Assembly (NCBI GenBank): GCA_959607825.1
Contig: CAUHNW010000010.1
Location: forward strand, 40,109-104,108
DNA: 64,000 nt
Origin: HGM13006 sp900757695
GTDB lineage: Bacteria; Bacillota; Clostridia; Oscillospirales; Oscillospiraceae
Direction of reading: 5' to 3'
The notes under the pieces are model-generated. The model saw nothing but the letters and a program-made list of their open reading frames with translations. It was not told the DNA's origin and did not search any database. The number at the start of each line of letters is the position of its first letter. The stretch's first letter is position 1. The translations under genes were made by a program, and so were the position numbers. Positions 1 through 7,744 of the stretch are shown one piece after another.

Positions 1-546
1 AAACTGCCGCTGGGCCATAGCGGCAAGCTCCTCCGTATCGCTGTGCCGACTGCGTCCGCGGACATGGAACCGTCCGTCCTGCCCGCCCTCCATCAACAGT
101 CTGCGTCCAAAGCCTGCACAAAGGGCTGTGCCCTTGCGGCTGACTGCCTTGCATTCCCGCCGGACATCCGCCCGGTCTAGAACACCAATGGTGCTGAGGC
201 TCTCGATAAATGCCTGCGTCTCCATCAGCGTCTGCTCCGGCTCCATGCCGGAGAGCAGGAAATCGTGCAGCCGTCTTGCCACAGCCAGCTCTCCGGAAAA
301 AGCCGTTCTGGTATCCAGCACAAAGATATTCTGGTCTCTGCCGCCGGAGAGCAGTGTGTCTCTTGCTTCACATGCCGCCTGATAGCTGTCGGAAAACGCA
401 GGAGACATGGTGATCACATAGAGGTCTCCGCCGCGCCGTTCCATGGCTTCCAAAAACCGCCGATCCTTCACCTGCGCAAAATGTACGTTGAGCAGCTCTG
501 CCGCCGTAAATGTAACGCCCTCATCACAGAAAATGGTATATGCCAT
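1..546 (-). CDS. DegV-like protein, divergent, 3' part outside window
   Basis: The frame reads from an ATG at 546 through base 1 without a stop (182 codons), so the C-terminus lies beyond the left edge. An AGGTGA ribosome site precedes the ATG. The stretches ITMSPAFSDSYQAA and FVLDTRTAFSGELAVA match the DegV pattern (ITISS-LSGTY-SA, then VIDS---S-G), which fits a fatty-acid-binding DegV fold. The usual N-terminal DS-CDL segment is replaced by FCDEG, and the region before ITMSP is about 30 residues shorter than normal. It is therefore a degenerate family member whose lipid binding is unproven. A canonical DegV lies at 49569. Family call moderate; function unknown. Confidence 0.6.
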   Translation of the reverse strand, partial: MAYTIFCDEGVTFTAAELLNVHFAQVKDRRFLEAMERRGGDLYVITMSPAFSDSYQAACEARDTLLSGGRDQNIFVLDTRTAFSGELAVARRLHDFLLSGMEPEQTLMETQAFIESLSTIGVLDRADVRRECKAVSRKGTALCAGFGRRLLMEGGQDGRFHVRGRSRHSDTEELAAMAQRQF

Positions 547-580
547 AAGGATCACCTCACGATATCGTTTTGTTAATTAG

Positions 581-608
581 ATTATAGCATAACATATAAT
601 ATTTTCAA
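581..608 (-). promoter_or_regulatory. Probable promoter of the DegV-like gene
   Basis: On the minus strand a TATAAT -10 (581-586) lies 15-16 bases downstream of a GTTGAA/TTGAAA-type -35 near 602-608, in an AT-rich gap. The spacer is slightly short, so confidence is moderate. Confidence 0.45.
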
Positions 609-736
609 CTGTTCCGGCATAAATATTTACGGTAATTTCGCCCGGGTGCTTCTTTTTATTCCTTTGCCGGAAAATGATAGCTTTAGCCGGTTAAATGTAG
701 TATGATAAGGTGAGAAACGATCTGGAGGACATTCTT

Positions 737-1774
737 ATGGGACACCCTGCTCACACAGATGCCGCACACCGTCATCCCCTTCCGGTTTGGGGGAAGATTT
801 TGATCATCATCGCCGTCTTTCTTCTTGTGCTGATTCTCAGCATTGCCATCACCATCCATGCGCTGCTCAGTAAAATTGACCGGCCCAGCGTCGATCAGCA
901 GTACGCAACGGAGAGCGAACTGGAAGAAATCGACCTCCGGGATGCCGTAAGAGAAAATCAAAACGCAAAGACCGTGTACCCGACACTGAACCCCGAGGAC
1001 ATTCGCTGGAGTCCCGCCGCCGAGGCCATCGACACGCCGCAGGAGCTCTTTAACGTCCTTCTCATTGGCGAGGATGCTCGCCCCGGTGACACAGCCTCCC
1101 GCTCGGATGCCATTATCCTCATGAGCTTTGATAAAAGCCGCAGCGCCATCACCATGACTTCTTTTTTGCGGGATCTCTATGTGCAGATCCCCGGCCATCA
1201 GGACAACCGGATCAACGCTGCCTATGCCTTTGGCGGTATGAAGCTGCTGGATCAGGCCATTGAACAGAATTTTGGTGTTCACATTGATGCCAACGTGGCC
1301 ATCAATTTCGATGGATTTACCGATGTGATCGACGCCCTTGGCGGGGTAGACATCCCCCTCTCCGATGCAGAGACAAGCTATCTCCGGCTCGCTCCTGGGG
1401 AGAATCATCTGGACGGTGCCACTGCGCTTGCCTATTCCCGGATCCGGGTGCTGGACTCCGACTTTGGTCGGGCCGGCCGCCAGCGAAAGGTGATCGATGC
1501 ACTTTTTTCCAGTCTGAAGCACAGCTCTCTTACAGAGCTCACTGATCTCATCAATACGGTACTCCCGCTTCTCACCACCGATATGAGCAACAGTGAGATT
1601 CTGACCCGCAGCGCAGGGCTGTTCCCCATGCTGTCGGGCAGTACCCTGGGCAGCCTGACCATCCCCGCAGAGGGCACTTACTCCTTCCATACGGTCCGGG
1701 AAATGTCCGTGATTGTGGCCGATTTTGACGCAAATCGTACGCTGCTGAAAGACACATTGGAACCCGGCTCCTGA
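737..1774 (+). CDS. LytR-CpsA-Psr (LCP) family cell-wall polymer ligase
   Basis: Predicted 345-residue membrane protein. LCP enzymes transfer undecaprenyl-linked glycopolymers onto peptidoglycan outside the membrane. A single TM segment (about residues 18-42) is followed by the LCP domain from about 105. It shows NVLLIGEDARPGDTASRSDA, an SFLRDLYV segment, INAAYAFGG and YSRIRVLDSDFGRAGRQRKV, including the conserved Arg/Asp residues. The ATG at 737 is chosen because GGAGG sits 8 bases upstream; an in-frame GTG at 710 has no such site. It stands alone, upstream of the mgl operon. Confidence 0.9.
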   Translation: MGHPAHTDAAHRHPLPVWGKILIIIAVFLLVLILSIAITIHALLSKIDRPSVDQQYATESELEEIDLRDAVRENQNAKTVYPTLNPEDIRWSPAAEAIDTPQELFNVLLIGEDARPGDTASRSDAIILMSFDKSRSAITMTSFLRDLYVQIPGHQDNRINAAYAFGGMKLLDQAIEQNFGVHIDANVAINFDGFTDVIDALGGVDIPLSDAETSYLRLAPGENHLDGATALAYSRIRVLDSDFGRAGRQRKVIDALFSSLKHSSLTELTDLINTVLPLLTTDMSNSEILTRSAGLFPMLSGSTLGSLTIPAEGTYSFHTVREMSVIVADFDANRTLLKDTLEPGS

Positions 1775-1966
1775 TTTCTCCTGAAATTCCCGAACATATT
1801 TCAGTATAATAAATATTTTGTAACATTTTCTTAACATATTGATTTTATTCAGATTTTTCGGTGTTTTTATCAGTTTTATTTGATTTTGTGTAAAAAAACT
1901 TTGATTTCTCTGTTAATCTTGGAAAAAGAGTGTTTTTTTGTACTCCAGAAACGTAAAAATAAACTA

Positions 1967-1995
1967 TTGTATTTTAAAAGATCCTATGTTATCAT
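1967..1995 (+). promoter_or_regulatory. Promoter of the mgl operon
   Basis: TTGTAT (1967-1972), a 17-base spacer and TATCAT (1990-1995). The rest of the AT-rich gap 1775-2082 holds no gene. A hairpin CACGGC/GCCGTG (about 2024-2054) lies in the leader just before the mglB ribosome site. Confidence 0.6.
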
Positions 1996-2082
1996 CCATA
2001 TAGCGGAATTTTTCCGTTCAATCACGGCCTTCTGGCACACTTCCAATGCCGTGAAATTTTACGATCGAAGGAGATCACCACT

Positions 2083-3264
2083 ATGAAACTGAAGAAACTT
2101 TCTGCACTGCTCCTGTCAGGGTGCATGGTGCTGTCCATGGCTGCCTGCGGCAGCTCCGGCACCACCTCCACAACAAGCGCAGCTGCCGACAACGGCTCTG
2201 CGCCCGCTACCGAGGCTTCCACCGCAGCCGCAGACACCGGCGATACCGCTACTGCTGCCGCTGACGGCGAGGTTTCCGTATTCTACTATACCTTCGCCGA
2301 TACCTACATTTCCAGCGTTCGTACCGCTCTGGACGCTCAGCTGGACAGCGCTGGTATCAAGTACACCGACTATGACGGCAACGGCAACCAGACCACCCAG
2401 ACTGAGGCCATTCAGACCGCAATCTCCAAGGGTACTTCCATGCTGATCGTCAACCTGGTTGACTCCGGCTCCGAGGATGCCGCCAACAACATCATCAACA
2501 TGGCCAAGGACAAGGACATCCCCGTTGTGTTCTTTAACCGTGCCGTTTCCACCGCTGAGGACGGCGGCGAGTCCGTTATCTCCAGCTATGACAAGTGCGC
2601 CTTCATCGGCACCGACTATGAGATGGCCGGCCACATGCAGGGCCAGATGATCGGCGACTACCTGGTTGCCAACTATGACAAGCTGGATCTCAACGGCGAC
2701 GGCAAGATCTCTTACGTCATGTTCAAGGGCGACGAGGCCAACGCTGAGGCAATTGCCCGTACCCAGTACGGCGTTGAGGATGCCGACAAGGTGCTCACCG
2801 ATGCCGGCAAGTCCGCTCTGGAATTCTATGACTCCGCAAACTCCAACAAGTATCTGGTTGACCAGAACGGCACATGGTCCGCTCAGGCTGCTACCGAGTA
2901 CATGCAGACCATCCTGTCTCAGTACTCCGAGGCCAACAACAACATGGTAGAGCTGGTCATCGCCAACAATGACGACATGGCTCTGGGCGCTATCTCTGCC
3001 CTGCAGAACGCCGGCTACAACAAGGAAGGCGCTACTTACATCCCCGTCTTCGGCGTTGACGCAACCGACGCTGCAAAGGAGAAGATTGCTGACGGCTCCA
3101 TGACCGGTACCATCAAGCAGGACGCTGAGGGCATGGCCACCACCATTGCCACTGTTGCCCAGAACTTCCAGGGCGGCAAGGACAAGTTCGACACCGTTGA
3201 TACCGCTAACGTTGTCGGCACTTGGCGTGTAAACATCCCCTACGCTACTTACACCGGCGAATAA
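2083..3264 (+). CDS. mglB: Galactose/glucose-binding lipoprotein MglB
   Basis: 393-residue periplasmic-binding-protein type 1 receptor for a methyl-galactoside/glucose ABC importer. The lipobox ends in SMAAC (Cys22), so it is a membrane-anchored lipoprotein, followed by a Ser/Thr/Ala-rich linker. The DLNGDGKISYVMFKG loop matches the EF-hand-like calcium loop of E. coli MglB, and the downstream VFGVDATDAAKEKI region is typical. It is first in an operon with mglA and mglC. Codon use is strongly biased (almost all GGC, GTT, ATC, CTG), as expected for high expression. Confidence 0.93.
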   Translation: MKLKKLSALLLSGCMVLSMAACGSSGTTSTTSAAADNGSAPATEASTAAADTGDTATAAADGEVSVFYYTFADTYISSVRTALDAQLDSAGIKYTDYDGNGNQTTQTEAIQTAISKGTSMLIVNLVDSGSEDAANNIINMAKDKDIPVVFFNRAVSTAEDGGESVISSYDKCAFIGTDYEMAGHMQGQMIGDYLVANYDKLDLNGDGKISYVMFKGDEANAEAIARTQYGVEDADKVLTDAGKSALEFYDSANSNKYLVDQNGTWSAQAATEYMQTILSQYSEANNNMVELVIANNDDMALGAISALQNAGYNKEGATYIPVFGVDATDAAKEKIADGSMTGTIKQDAEGMATTIATVAQNFQGGKDKFDTVDTANVVGTWRVNIPYATYTGE

Positions 3265-3282
3265 TCTCAGATTTATGAGCGG

Positions 3283-3306
3283 CAGCCGCGCCATCCGGCG
3301 CGGCTG
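3283..3306 (+). other. Stem-loop between mglB and mglA
   Basis: A 10-bp stem (CAGCCGCGCC with GGCGCGGCTG, ATCC loop) lies just after mglB with no T-run behind it. Such structures commonly protect the abundant binding-protein transcript from decay; that role here is inferred. Confidence 0.55.
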
Positions 3307-3389
3307 TCTTCGGGTATACCGCATGCTTTATGTTCACTTGACACAGCCTGTGCGGTACTGCCCAGCATGCAATCAAGGAGGGACCCTTA

Positions 3390-4925
3390 TTGGACAACAA
3401 CGCATCTGCCTCCGCCGGCGTTTCCCCGCAGGATTCCCAGGTCCTGCTCCGGATGGAGAACATCTGTAAGACCTTCCCCGGCGTAAAGGCACTGGATCAT
3501 GTATCACTGACTGTCCGAGCCGGAACCGTCCATGCCCTCATGGGAGAGAACGGCGCAGGAAAGTCCACTCTGATGAAATGCCTCTTCGGCGTATATAACA
3601 AGGACGAAGGACACATTTATCTGGAAGGTCAGGAAATCAATTTCAAGAACTCCAAAGAAGCTCTGGAAAATGGCGTTGCCATGGTTCATCAGGAGCTCAA
3701 TCAGGCGCTTAAGCGCAATGTCATGGACAATATCTGGCTGGGGCGCTATCCCAAAATCGGCCCGATCGTCTCTGAAAAGAAAATGTATCAGGATACCATG
3801 GCCATCTTTGATGACCTGGATATTCATGTAAACCCCAAAGCAATTATGAGCACCATGCCCGTATCCCAGCGGCAGATGGTGGAGATTGCCAAGGCCGTCT
3901 CCTTCCACTCCAAGGTAATCGTATTTGACGAGCCCACCTCCTCCCTGACGGAGACCGAGGTTGAGCACCTGTTCCGCATCATCAATATGCTGCGGGATCG
4001 GGGATGCGGTATCATCTATATTTCTCACAAAATGGACGAGATCCTGCGGATCTCTGACGATATTACAGTCATGCGCGACGGCACTTGGGTCGCCACTGAG
4101 CCTGCCAGCGAAATGACCATGGATCGGATCATCAAGCTGATGGTAGGCCGTGAGCTCACCAATCGCTTTCCGCCCAAGGACAATGTGGTTTCCAAAGACG
4201 TATCCCTGTCTGTCGAAGGTCTCTGCGGTCTCCACAACGCTCTGGACAACGTCAGCTTTGAGGCACATGCCGGTGAAATCCTCGGCATCGCCGGTCTGGA
4301 CGGTTCCGGCCGTACCGAAACACTGGAGACCATCTTCGGCGTTGCTGCAAAAAAGAGCGGCACCATCAAGCTGCACGGGAAAACGCTGAAGAACAAAACG
4401 CCCCGTGAAGCAGTATCCAATGGCTTTGCCCTGCTGACAGAGGAACGCCGCGCCACCGGCATTTTCGGCATTCTGGATATTCAGGAGAACACCACTATTT
4501 CCAGTCTGAAAAAATACCTGAAATGCGGCCTTCTAAACAGCAGCAAAATGCGAGAGAGCACCGACTGGTCCATCTCTGCCATGCGCATCAAGACCCCCAG
4601 CCAGTCCACCAAGATCCGTTCTCTTTCCGGCGGCAACCAGCAAAAGGTCATCCTTGGACGCTGGCTTCTGACGGATCCTGAGGTTCTTCTTCTGGACGAG
4701 CCCACCCGCGGCATCGACGTTGGCGCCAAGTACGAGATCTATCAGCTGATCATTGATCTGGCAAAACAGGGAAAGACCATTGTCATGGTCTCCTCCGAAA
4801 TGCCGGAGCTGCTTGGTACCTGTGACCGAATTCTCGTTATGTCCGGCGGCAAGCTGGCCGGTGAAGTAGACGCAAAGACCGCTACCCAGGAAGAGATTAT
4901 GACCCTGGCTGCGAAATACGTATAA
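3390..4925 (+). CDS. mglA: Sugar ABC transporter ATPase MglA, two nucleotide-binding domains
   Basis: 511 residues containing two tandem ABC domains that power galactose/glucose uptake. The first has Walker A GENGAGKST and a degenerate signature VSQRQM. The second has a degenerate P-loop region GLDGSGRTE and the signature LSGGNQQKV, then LLDEPTRGIDVG. This asymmetric arrangement is typical of MglA/RbsA-type ATPases. The TTG start at 3390 is chosen because AGGAGGG lies about 7 bases upstream; the first ATG (3453) has none. It is cotranscribed with mglB and mglC. Confidence 0.93.
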   Translation: MDNNASASAGVSPQDSQVLLRMENICKTFPGVKALDHVSLTVRAGTVHALMGENGAGKSTLMKCLFGVYNKDEGHIYLEGQEINFKNSKEALENGVAMVHQELNQALKRNVMDNIWLGRYPKIGPIVSEKKMYQDTMAIFDDLDIHVNPKAIMSTMPVSQRQMVEIAKAVSFHSKVIVFDEPTSSLTETEVEHLFRIINMLRDRGCGIIYISHKMDEILRISDDITVMRDGTWVATEPASEMTMDRIIKLMVGRELTNRFPPKDNVVSKDVSLSVEGLCGLHNALDNVSFEAHAGEILGIAGLDGSGRTETLETIFGVAAKKSGTIKLHGKTLKNKTPREAVSNGFALLTEERRATGIFGILDIQENTTISSLKKYLKCGLLNSSKMRESTDWSISAMRIKTPSQSTKIRSLSGGNQQKVILGRWLLTDPEVLLLDEPTRGIDVGAKYEIYQLIIDLAKQGKTIVMVSSEMPELLGTCDRILVMSGGKLAGEVDAKTATQEEIMTLAAKYV

Positions 4926-4941
4926 GAGGAGGAAACCAGCC

Positions 4942-6018
4942 GTGGCTGAAAAACAAGCAACCAAGAAAAACTCCATCCAGACTCGCTGGGCACATTTCCA
5001 GAGTCTATCCAAGCAGGATAAGCGCCGCACCATTGTAGACATGCTGTTCAACAACGCCATGTACATTATCATTATCCTTGCTATCATCTTTATTGCCATC
5101 CGGGTTCCCCAGTTTGTATCGCTGTCTTCCATCGTAAACATCATCTCCCTGACAGCTGCAAAGCTGCCCATTGCACTGGGCATTGCCGGATGCATTGTAC
5201 TCACCGGTACCGATATTTCCGCAGGCCGTGCCGTGGGTCTCTCCGCCTGTATCTCCGCCTCTCTGCTGACCACTGCCAACAAGATCTTTCCGGGCCTCGG
5301 CGTTCAGCCGCTGCCGCTGGTATTCCTGCTGGTCATCGCAGTGGGTGCTGTGATCGGTCTGGTCAACGGCTTCTCTGTGGCAAAGTTTAAGCTGCATCCC
5401 TTTATTGTCACCCTGTCCACCCAGCTGATCGTCTACGGCACCATCCTGCTGTACCTGAAGATGGGTGAGAATAATGGCCAGACCCTTTCCGGTCTTTCTG
5501 AGGGCTATCGGAATCTGGTGGCAGGCCCCCTGTTCAGCATTGGGAACGTGGCCGTTCCCCGTTATGTGCTCTATGCAATTTTGCTCACTGCGCTGATGTG
5601 GATCATCTGGAACAAGACCACCTTTGGTAAGAACATGTTTGCCGTTGGCTCCAACGAAGAGGCTGCCAACGTTTCCGGTGTAAACGTAACCGCTACCATC
5701 ATTATGGTATTTGTCCTGGCCGGCATTATGTACGGCATCACCGGTTTCTTCGACGGTGCCCGCATTGCTTCCGTCAACGCCAACACCGGCCTCAACTATG
5801 AGTGCGACGCCATTGCGGCCTGCGTCATCGGCGGTGTCTCCTTCGTTGGCGGTATTGGTAAGATTTCCGGCATTGTAGTCGGTGTTCTGCTTCTGCAGAT
5901 CATTTTTACCGGCCTCAACTTCCTGTCTGTGGATCAGAACGCACTGTATATCATTAAGGGCCTGGTTATTCTGGTAGCCTGCGCCATCGATATGCGCAAG
6001 TATCTGGTTCGGAAGTAA
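4942..6018 (+). CDS. mglC: Sugar ABC transporter permease MglC
   Basis: 358-residue polytopic inner-membrane permease of the BPD_transp_2 family. Hydrophobic helices start with IIIILAIIFIAIRVP. Family segments include GIAGCIVLTGTDISAGRAVG, FIVTLSTQLI and AACVIGGVSFVGGIGKISG. The start is GTG at 4942, preceded by AGGAGG. It forms the membrane channel with MglA. The next gene starts 3 bases after its stop, so it is translationally close-coupled to the small InlB-repeat protein. Confidence 0.93.
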   Translation: MAEKQATKKNSIQTRWAHFQSLSKQDKRRTIVDMLFNNAMYIIIILAIIFIAIRVPQFVSLSSIVNIISLTAAKLPIALGIAGCIVLTGTDISAGRAVGLSACISASLLTTANKIFPGLGVQPLPLVFLLVIAVGAVIGLVNGFSVAKFKLHPFIVTLSTQLIVYGTILLYLKMGENNGQTLSGLSEGYRNLVAGPLFSIGNVAVPRYVLYAILLTALMWIIWNKTTFGKNMFAVGSNEEAANVSGVNVTATIIMVFVLAGIMYGITGFFDGARIASVNANTGLNYECDAIAACVIGGVSFVGGIGKISGIVVGVLLLQIIFTGLNFLSVDQNALYIIKGLVILVACAIDMRKYLVRK

Positions 6019-6021
6019 GCA

Positions 6022-6402
6022 ATGGATCCAAAGGACTCCCTCCGTCCCGGAGATTTCCCCGAGCAGCGGAAGCTGCGCGGCCTGTACAAGCATGTAAAGA
6101 TCTCCGTTCGGACATTGGATATCATCATTGTAGCCGGTATTCTCGCCATCGTGCTGTGCGTCTTTGTGGCGACCCGCCACAGCGGTTATACCGTCACCTT
6201 TGACTCCGCCGGCGGCAGTGATGTAGCTGCCCAAGAGCTTCAATATGGAGATTTTGTCTCCGAGCCTGAGCCGCCTACCCGTGAGGGCTATACCTTCGAT
6301 GGGTGGTACTCAGACGATGCGCTGCTGAATCCATGGGACTTTCAAAACACCCCAGTGGATGGCAGCTTGGAGCTCCACGCAAAGTGGCAAGCAAAAAAAT
6401 AG
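6022..6402 (+). CDS. Small membrane protein with one InlB B-repeat
   Basis: 126 residues: a basic, Arg/Lys-rich cytoplasmic start, one TM helix (about residues 33-52), then an outward-facing domain with the signature of the InlB B-repeat/Flg_new family (YTVTFDSAGG, GYTFDGWYSD, LELHAKW). These repeats are usually found in long surface proteins and fold as a ubiquitin-like beta-grasp unit. It starts 3 bases after mglC and ends at the operon terminator, so it is part of the mgl transcript. Its job is unknown; a surface accessory of sugar uptake is inferred from context only. Confidence 0.8.
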   Translation: MDPKDSLRPGDFPEQRKLRGLYKHVKISVRTLDIIIVAGILAIVLCVFVATRHSGYTVTFDSAGGSDVAAQELQYGDFVSEPEPPTREGYTFDGWYSDDALLNPWDFQNTPVDGSLELHAKWQAKK

Positions 6403-6409
6403 ACCTTCT

Positions 6410-6442
6410 CCTGCTGCCGCAGCTGCGGCAGCAGGAATTTTT
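6410..6442 (+). terminator. mgl operon terminator
   Basis: An 11-bp GC-rich stem (CCTGCTGCCGC with GCGGCAGCAGG, AGCT loop) followed by ATTTTT. Confidence 0.9.
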
Positions 6443-6465
6443 ACAGGCTGAAGGAGTTATATTTT

Positions 6466-6900
6466 ATGAAGCCTATTCTTGTAAGCGCCTGCCTTCTGGG
6501 CACAAATTGCAAATACAGCGGCGGAAATAACCTCTGTCCCAAGCTGATGCGTTTGGCAGAGCATCAACCGCTGATCCCGGTCTGTCCGGAGCAGTTGGGC
6601 GGCCTCCCGACCCCGCGTCCCCCCGCCGAACGTCAGGGGGACGCCGTTGTGACCTGCGAGGGCAATGACGTTACCGCCCAGTACCAGAAGGGCGCAGAGG
6701 AAGCCCTGAAGCTGGCACAGCTCTTTGGCTGCGACACCGCCATTCTCAAGGCCCGCAGTCCTTCCTGCGGCCACGGGATCATTTATGACGGCACCTTTGC
6801 CGGTACAAAAATTCCCGGCTCCGGGGTCACCGCTGCACTTCTGGAGAAAGCTGGGCTCACCATTTATACGGAGCTGGACTTGCCCGATTCCCTAATTTAA
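6466..6900 (+). CDS. DUF523 family protein
   Basis: 144-residue cytoplasmic protein that covers the whole DUF523 (YbbK-like) family. It shows the family start SACLLGTNCKYSGG, then PVCPEQLGGLPTPRPPAE and LKARSPSCG. The conserved cysteines (SACLLG, NCKY, VCPE, PSCG) suggest metal or Fe-S binding, but no biochemical role is established. It lies directly after the mgl terminator and has its own terminator, so it is probably a separate unit. Confidence 0.88.
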   Translation: MKPILVSACLLGTNCKYSGGNNLCPKLMRLAEHQPLIPVCPEQLGGLPTPRPPAERQGDAVVTCEGNDVTAQYQKGAEEALKLAQLFGCDTAILKARSPSCGHGIIYDGTFAGTKIPGSGVTAALLEKAGLTIYTELDLPDSLI

Positions 6901-6909
6901 CACAAAAAC

Positions 6910-6956
6910 GCCGGATCGCACCTGTGACATGTTCCCAGTGCGATCCGGCCGTTTTA
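6910..6956. terminator. Bidirectional terminator between DUF523 and phosphatase genes
   Basis: GCCGGATCGCA pairs with TGCGATCCGGC. AAAA/TTTT runs lie on both sides between convergent genes. Confidence 0.85.
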
Positions 6957-6963
6957 TTCTTTT

Positions 6964-7734
6964 TCAGGGCTGCTCCACCAGCTTGGTGCGCAGTGCCGCA
7001 ATGGTATGCTCCGGCAAGCCGATGATACGGAGATACTCCACCGGTCCGCCGTAACGCTCTGTCAGGTAGTCGATCAGCGTCAGCATTGCGGAGGCTGGCG
7101 TCTGGAAGAAGCTTTCATCCATCTTCGGCCCCTCCATGCCGCCCTCTTTTTCCAGCTTGGGCCCCAGATGCATTTTTCCTTCCCGGATCTTCTGATACAC
7201 CGGTTCCAGATACACCTGACTGACGCAGTAGTCCGCCGCAATATCTTCCCGTGCAACGCCTGCAATGGAGAGCAGATAGCAGGTCATAAGCCCTGTTCGG
7301 TCCTTGCCCGTGGTGCAGTGATACAGCAGCGCCCCGGGACAATTGGCTGCGATCTCCAGCACGTCCAGCGCCCAGTCCCGGCTGTCCTCCGCCATGGTGA
7401 TGTACTGCTCCCCCCAGCTGAGCTTTTGGGGCATCGGCGGCTTTTTTCCGCCCACAATAGCCGCCTCATGGAACAGCGGCCGTGGATAGTAGGGCATCAG
7501 CGCTGCCAGATCACTGGGCCGTGCCTCCATCTCCCCCCGGCTCCGAAAGTCCATGGACGCTGTGATCCCATAGGCCCGCAGATAGTCGATATCCTCGGCA
7601 GGCAGTCCCACCGGTGCCTCACTGCGCACAAACACCCCAAAGCGGGTGGTGCCGCCATCCCGGGTGGGAAATCCCCCCAGATCTCTGGCATTATACAGTC
7701 CCTTCGTCACCAGTCTTCTTGTGGGCATTCTCAT
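6964..7734 (-). CDS. Tyrosine-protein phosphatase (Y_phosphatase3 type)
   Basis: 256 residues. The N-terminal NARDLGGFPTRDGG motif and the catalytic loop HCTTGKDRTG (the C-x5-R phosphate-binding loop) place it in the bacterial tyrosine/dual-specificity phosphatase family, which also includes phosphoinositide phosphatases. There is no signal peptide, so it is probably cytoplasmic; its substrate is unknown. AAGGAG precedes the start, where two close in-frame ATGs (7734 and 7728) are both possible. It lies 10 bases downstream of the FtsX-type permease gene and may be cotranscribed with it. Confidence 0.88.
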   Translation of the reverse strand: MRMPTRRLVTKGLYNARDLGGFPTRDGGTTRFGVFVRSEAPVGLPAEDIDYLRAYGITASMDFRSRGEMEARPSDLAALMPYYPRPLFHEAAIVGGKKPPMPQKLSWGEQYITMAEDSRDWALDVLEIAANCPGALLYHCTTGKDRTGLMTCYLLSIAGVAREDIAADYCVSQVYLEPVYQKIREGKMHLGPKLEKEGGMEGPKMDESFFQTPASAMLTLIDYLTERYGGPVEYLRIIGLPEHTIAALRTKLVEQP

Positions 7735-7744
7735 CTACTCCTTT

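Noticed and set aside
1775..2082. Small AT-rich open frame (1880-2086) between the LCP and mglB genes
   Set aside because: It has no ribosome site and overlaps the mgl promoter and leader; composition is that of intergenic DNA.
5005..6243. Long minus-strand frame opposite mglC
   Set aside because: Antisense shadow; it has no ribosome site and the encoded protein is Gly/Asp/His-rich without domains.
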